Position numbers and translations under genes: made by a program. Positions 5,279-6,218 of a stretch of DNA of 6,218 nucleotides are shown in pieces; position 1 is the first letter of the stretch, and every line of letters starts with the position of its first letter. The stretch is from the NCBI GenBank assembly GCA_950063125.1, contig CATLZI010000124.1:1-6218 (forward strand), read 5' to 3'. The DNA comes from an uncultured Porticoccus sp. (lineage in GTDB: Bacteria; Pseudomonadota; Gammaproteobacteria; Pseudomonadales; Porticoccaceae). The notes under the pieces were generated by a model. The model was not told the DNA's origin and made no database searches. It saw only the letters and a list, made by a program, of their open reading frames with translations.

Positions 5279-5671
5279 ATGAATATTAAGTACTTGTCAG
5301 ACATCCGGAATTTTATCGGAAAACTGATGGATCCGGTGGAGAGGAATAAAACATTCTACCCCTTGACACTAAGTCCGGTTGAAATTGCCAACGTGATTGA
5401 TAAATTGGAGGGCATCTATGACTCACCTCCCAACACACCCCACGATGGCAACACCGTCTCAATAGAATCAAGCATCAACCTCATCGATATGCTCGACGAC
5501 AGTGAAACCACTATCACCGTTGTGCTGCCTGGTGATAGCGATCCATCGCAAGGAAAAATCTCCGTCCTTTCCCCTTTGGGCTCTGCCCTGCTAGGTAAAA
5601 AACACGGCGAAACCATAACCTTCTTCGTCGGAAACCGTATGAATCGTTTTCAAATTTTGGCTGTAGCGTAA
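5279..5671 (+). CDS. Rnk-like GreA/GreB C-terminal-domain protein (130 aa)
   Basis: Residues 58-130 match the C-terminal domain of GreA/GreB and Rnk: NTVSIESSINLID, TVVLPGDSDPSQGKISVLSP, then LGSALLGKKHGETITF and a final strand RFQILAV. The SPLGxALLGKKxG core is the family signature. It lacks the N-terminal coiled coil with acidic tip that GreA and GreB put into the RNA polymerase secondary channel. Instead it has about 55 helical or mixed residues, and its length and a PHD before the domain (54-56) resemble E. coli Rnk (136 aa). Family members bind RNA polymerase; Rnk was named as a regulator of nucleoside diphosphate kinase. The exact role here is unknown. I chose the ATG at 5279; in-frame TTG (5267) and GTG (5270) lie upstream, but none has a strong ribosome binding site. 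It stands alone after tRNA-Leu, behind a long leader, in an A+T-richer stretch. Confidence 0.8.
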   Translation: MNIKYLSDIRNFIGKLMDPVERNKTFYPLTLSPVEIANVIDKLEGIYDSPPNTPHDGNTVSIESSINLIDMLDDSETTITVVLPGDSDPSQGKISVLSPLGSALLGKKHGETITFFVGNRMNRFQILAVA

Positions 5672-5687
5672 AAATTTTCACAGATCT

Positions 5688-5728
5688 GGAGGGAAATAAT
5701 CATGCAGTCTTTTACATGCCGCTCATAG
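5688..5728 (+). other. Eight-codon mini-ORF with near-ideal ribosome binding site
   Basis: GGAGGG (5688-5693) stands eight bases before ATG (5702). The frame encodes MQSFTCRS and stops at TAG (5726-5728). It lies 16 bases after the Rnk-like gene stop. It could be a leader peptide, a translational decoy, or a remnant of a lost gene. A weak GCTCA/TGAGC pairing and a T-rich tract (around 5753-5762) follow, which could act as an attenuator or a poor terminator. There is no homology to judge from. Confidence 0.25.
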
Positions 5729-5796
5729 TTGAGAATAAACAGCTGAGCTGAATTTTTATTTTCCTCTATCGCCCGATGCGGCAGTCACTTTTTGCT

Positions 5797-5802
5797 TATA
5801 TT
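5797..5802 (+). promoter_or_regulatory. Possible -10 element of the lysine-rich gene
   Basis: TATATT matches five of six bases of the -10 consensus. It lies 26 bases before the ATG at 5829, with a TG dinucleotide a few bases upstream (TGCTTATATT). No good -35 box is found at 16-18 bases, so it may be an extended -10 or alternative-sigma promoter, or the gene may be read from upstream. Confidence 0.3.
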
Positions 5803-5828
5803 CGATCAACAGAACAATGGAGACTGAC

Positions 5829-5939
5829 ATGAGTAAGAACAAAGTGAGCAAGAGCAAAATTCAAGCGGGCAGCAAAAAACCGCCCCAAAAAACTCTGAAA
5901 GAAAAACGTAAAGAAAAGAAAACCATCTCAAGTATTTAA
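5829..5939 (+). CDS. Small lysine-rich basic protein (36 aa), function unknown
   Basis: The ATG at 5829 has GGAG (5819-5822) six bases upstream, a good ribosome binding site, and the frame closes with TAA at 5937. The 36-residue product has 12 Lys, one Arg and only two Glu. It starts MSKNKVSKSK, has KKPPQ in the middle, and then a charged stretch TLKEKRKEKK. There is no signal peptide, membrane segment or cysteine, so it is probably a disordered cytoplasmic protein that could contact nucleic acid; that is inference. A strong terminator begins nine bases after the stop. Together the site, frame and terminator look like a complete small gene. I have seen similar short SLKEKR-type Lys-rich proteins in other proteobacteria but cannot name a family. 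Confidence 0.7.
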   Translation: MSKNKVSKSKIQAGSKKPPQKTLKEKRKEKKTISSI

Positions 5940-5947
5940 CTGGTAGC

Positions 5948-5983
5948 GAGCAGGGGTGCCAGGCACCCCTGCTCTACCTTTTT
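5948..5983 (+). terminator. Strong intrinsic terminator after the lysine-rich gene
   Basis: GAGCAGGGGTG (5948-5958) pairs perfectly with CACCCCTGCTC (5964-5974), 11 pairs around a CCAGG loop, followed by TACC and five T (5979-5983). G/C-rich stem plus T-run is the classic form. The symmetric GGGGTGCC/GGCACCCC core also resembles REP-type palindromes, so an intergenic repeat doubling as terminator is possible. Confidence 0.85.
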
Positions 5984-6039
5984 CCTGTCTCAGCCAAAAA
6001 AGTGTCTGTAATACTCCCTTGTTATTTTCCAAAGTTAAC

Positions 6040-6058
6040 AGCAATCGTCAAAATTGCT
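6040..6058. other. Short inverted repeat in the promoter region of the edge gene
   Basis: AGCAAT (6040-6045) and ATTGCT (6053-6058) flank a seven-base spacer about 115 bases before the last start codon. It could be an operator or a weak hairpin. The region 5984-6171 otherwise shows no gene and no clear -35/-10 pair. Confidence 0.2.
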
Positions 6059-6171
6059 TGTAACAAAACCCTTCATTGCCCATCTTATTGATATTGCTGA
6101 ATCACAAGTTTGTGGCAGTCCAGCGACTGGCCTCAAACTAGCCTGAACTCAAACACTGAAAGGAATGCCCT

Positions 6172-6218
6172 GTGTATAGAACCACCAAGAAGCTGATGAT
6201 TGTCGCCGCTGTGGTTAT
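6172..6218 (+). CDS. Start of an exported or membrane protein gene (partial, GTG start)
   Basis: AAGGAA (about 6160-6165) lies a suitable distance before GTG at 6172, and the frame stays open to the window end, 15 full codons. The product begins (M)YRTTKKLMIVAAVV, a basic N-terminus followed by a hydrophobic run, as in a signal peptide or first membrane helix. The nearby ATG at 6165 is not used: its frame stops after four codons. The next in-frame ATG (6196) would remove the basic region. Too little is present to name the protein. Confidence 0.5.
   Translation, partial: MYRTTKKLMIVAAVV

Overview
The window reads as a chromosomal segment of a gammaproteobacterium, probably a marine or environmental lineage. 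The evidence is a Pseudomonas-like gene order on the minus strand: rnr, rlmB, rpsF, rpsR and a DUF2232-like membrane protein. From general knowledge, rplI and dnaB would follow beyond base 1. No transposase, phage gene or CRISPR array is visible. The tRNA-Leu upstream of rnr also fits this neighbourhood.

Bases 1-4601 are core genome, mostly on the minus strand. rnr (RNase R, 805 aa) and rlmB (23S rRNA Gm2251 methyltransferase, 254 aa) form one unit, which appears to end at an inverted repeat overlapping the last rlmB codons. rpsF (bS6), rpsR (bS18) and the truncated membrane-protein gene form a second unit. It has its own sigma70-type promoter and a leader hairpin that resembles the S6:S18 autoregulatory element. 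Between the two units, on the plus strand with its own divergent promoter, sits a 54-codon gene for a DUF3012-type mini-lipoprotein.

Bases 4602-5013 hold the rnr promoter (minus strand) and, diverging from it, a very good stable-RNA promoter, tRNA-Leu(CAG) with encoded CCA, and a strong intrinsic terminator.

Bases 5014-6218 are visibly more A+T-rich and look accessory. They hold an Rnk/GreA-GreB C-terminal-domain protein (130 aa) behind a long structured leader, an eight-codon mini-ORF with a near-ideal ribosome binding site, and a 36-aa lysine-rich protein with its own terminator. At the edge is the start of a gene whose product begins like a secreted or membrane protein.

Functionally, the core genes belong to translation and RNA metabolism: ribosomal proteins, rRNA methylation, RNA decay and a tRNA. 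I found no clear defence system or other large undescribed system. The most interesting items are small: the candidate S6:S18 leader, the DUF3012 lipoprotein inserted into a conserved operon, and the cluster of very small genes after the tRNA.
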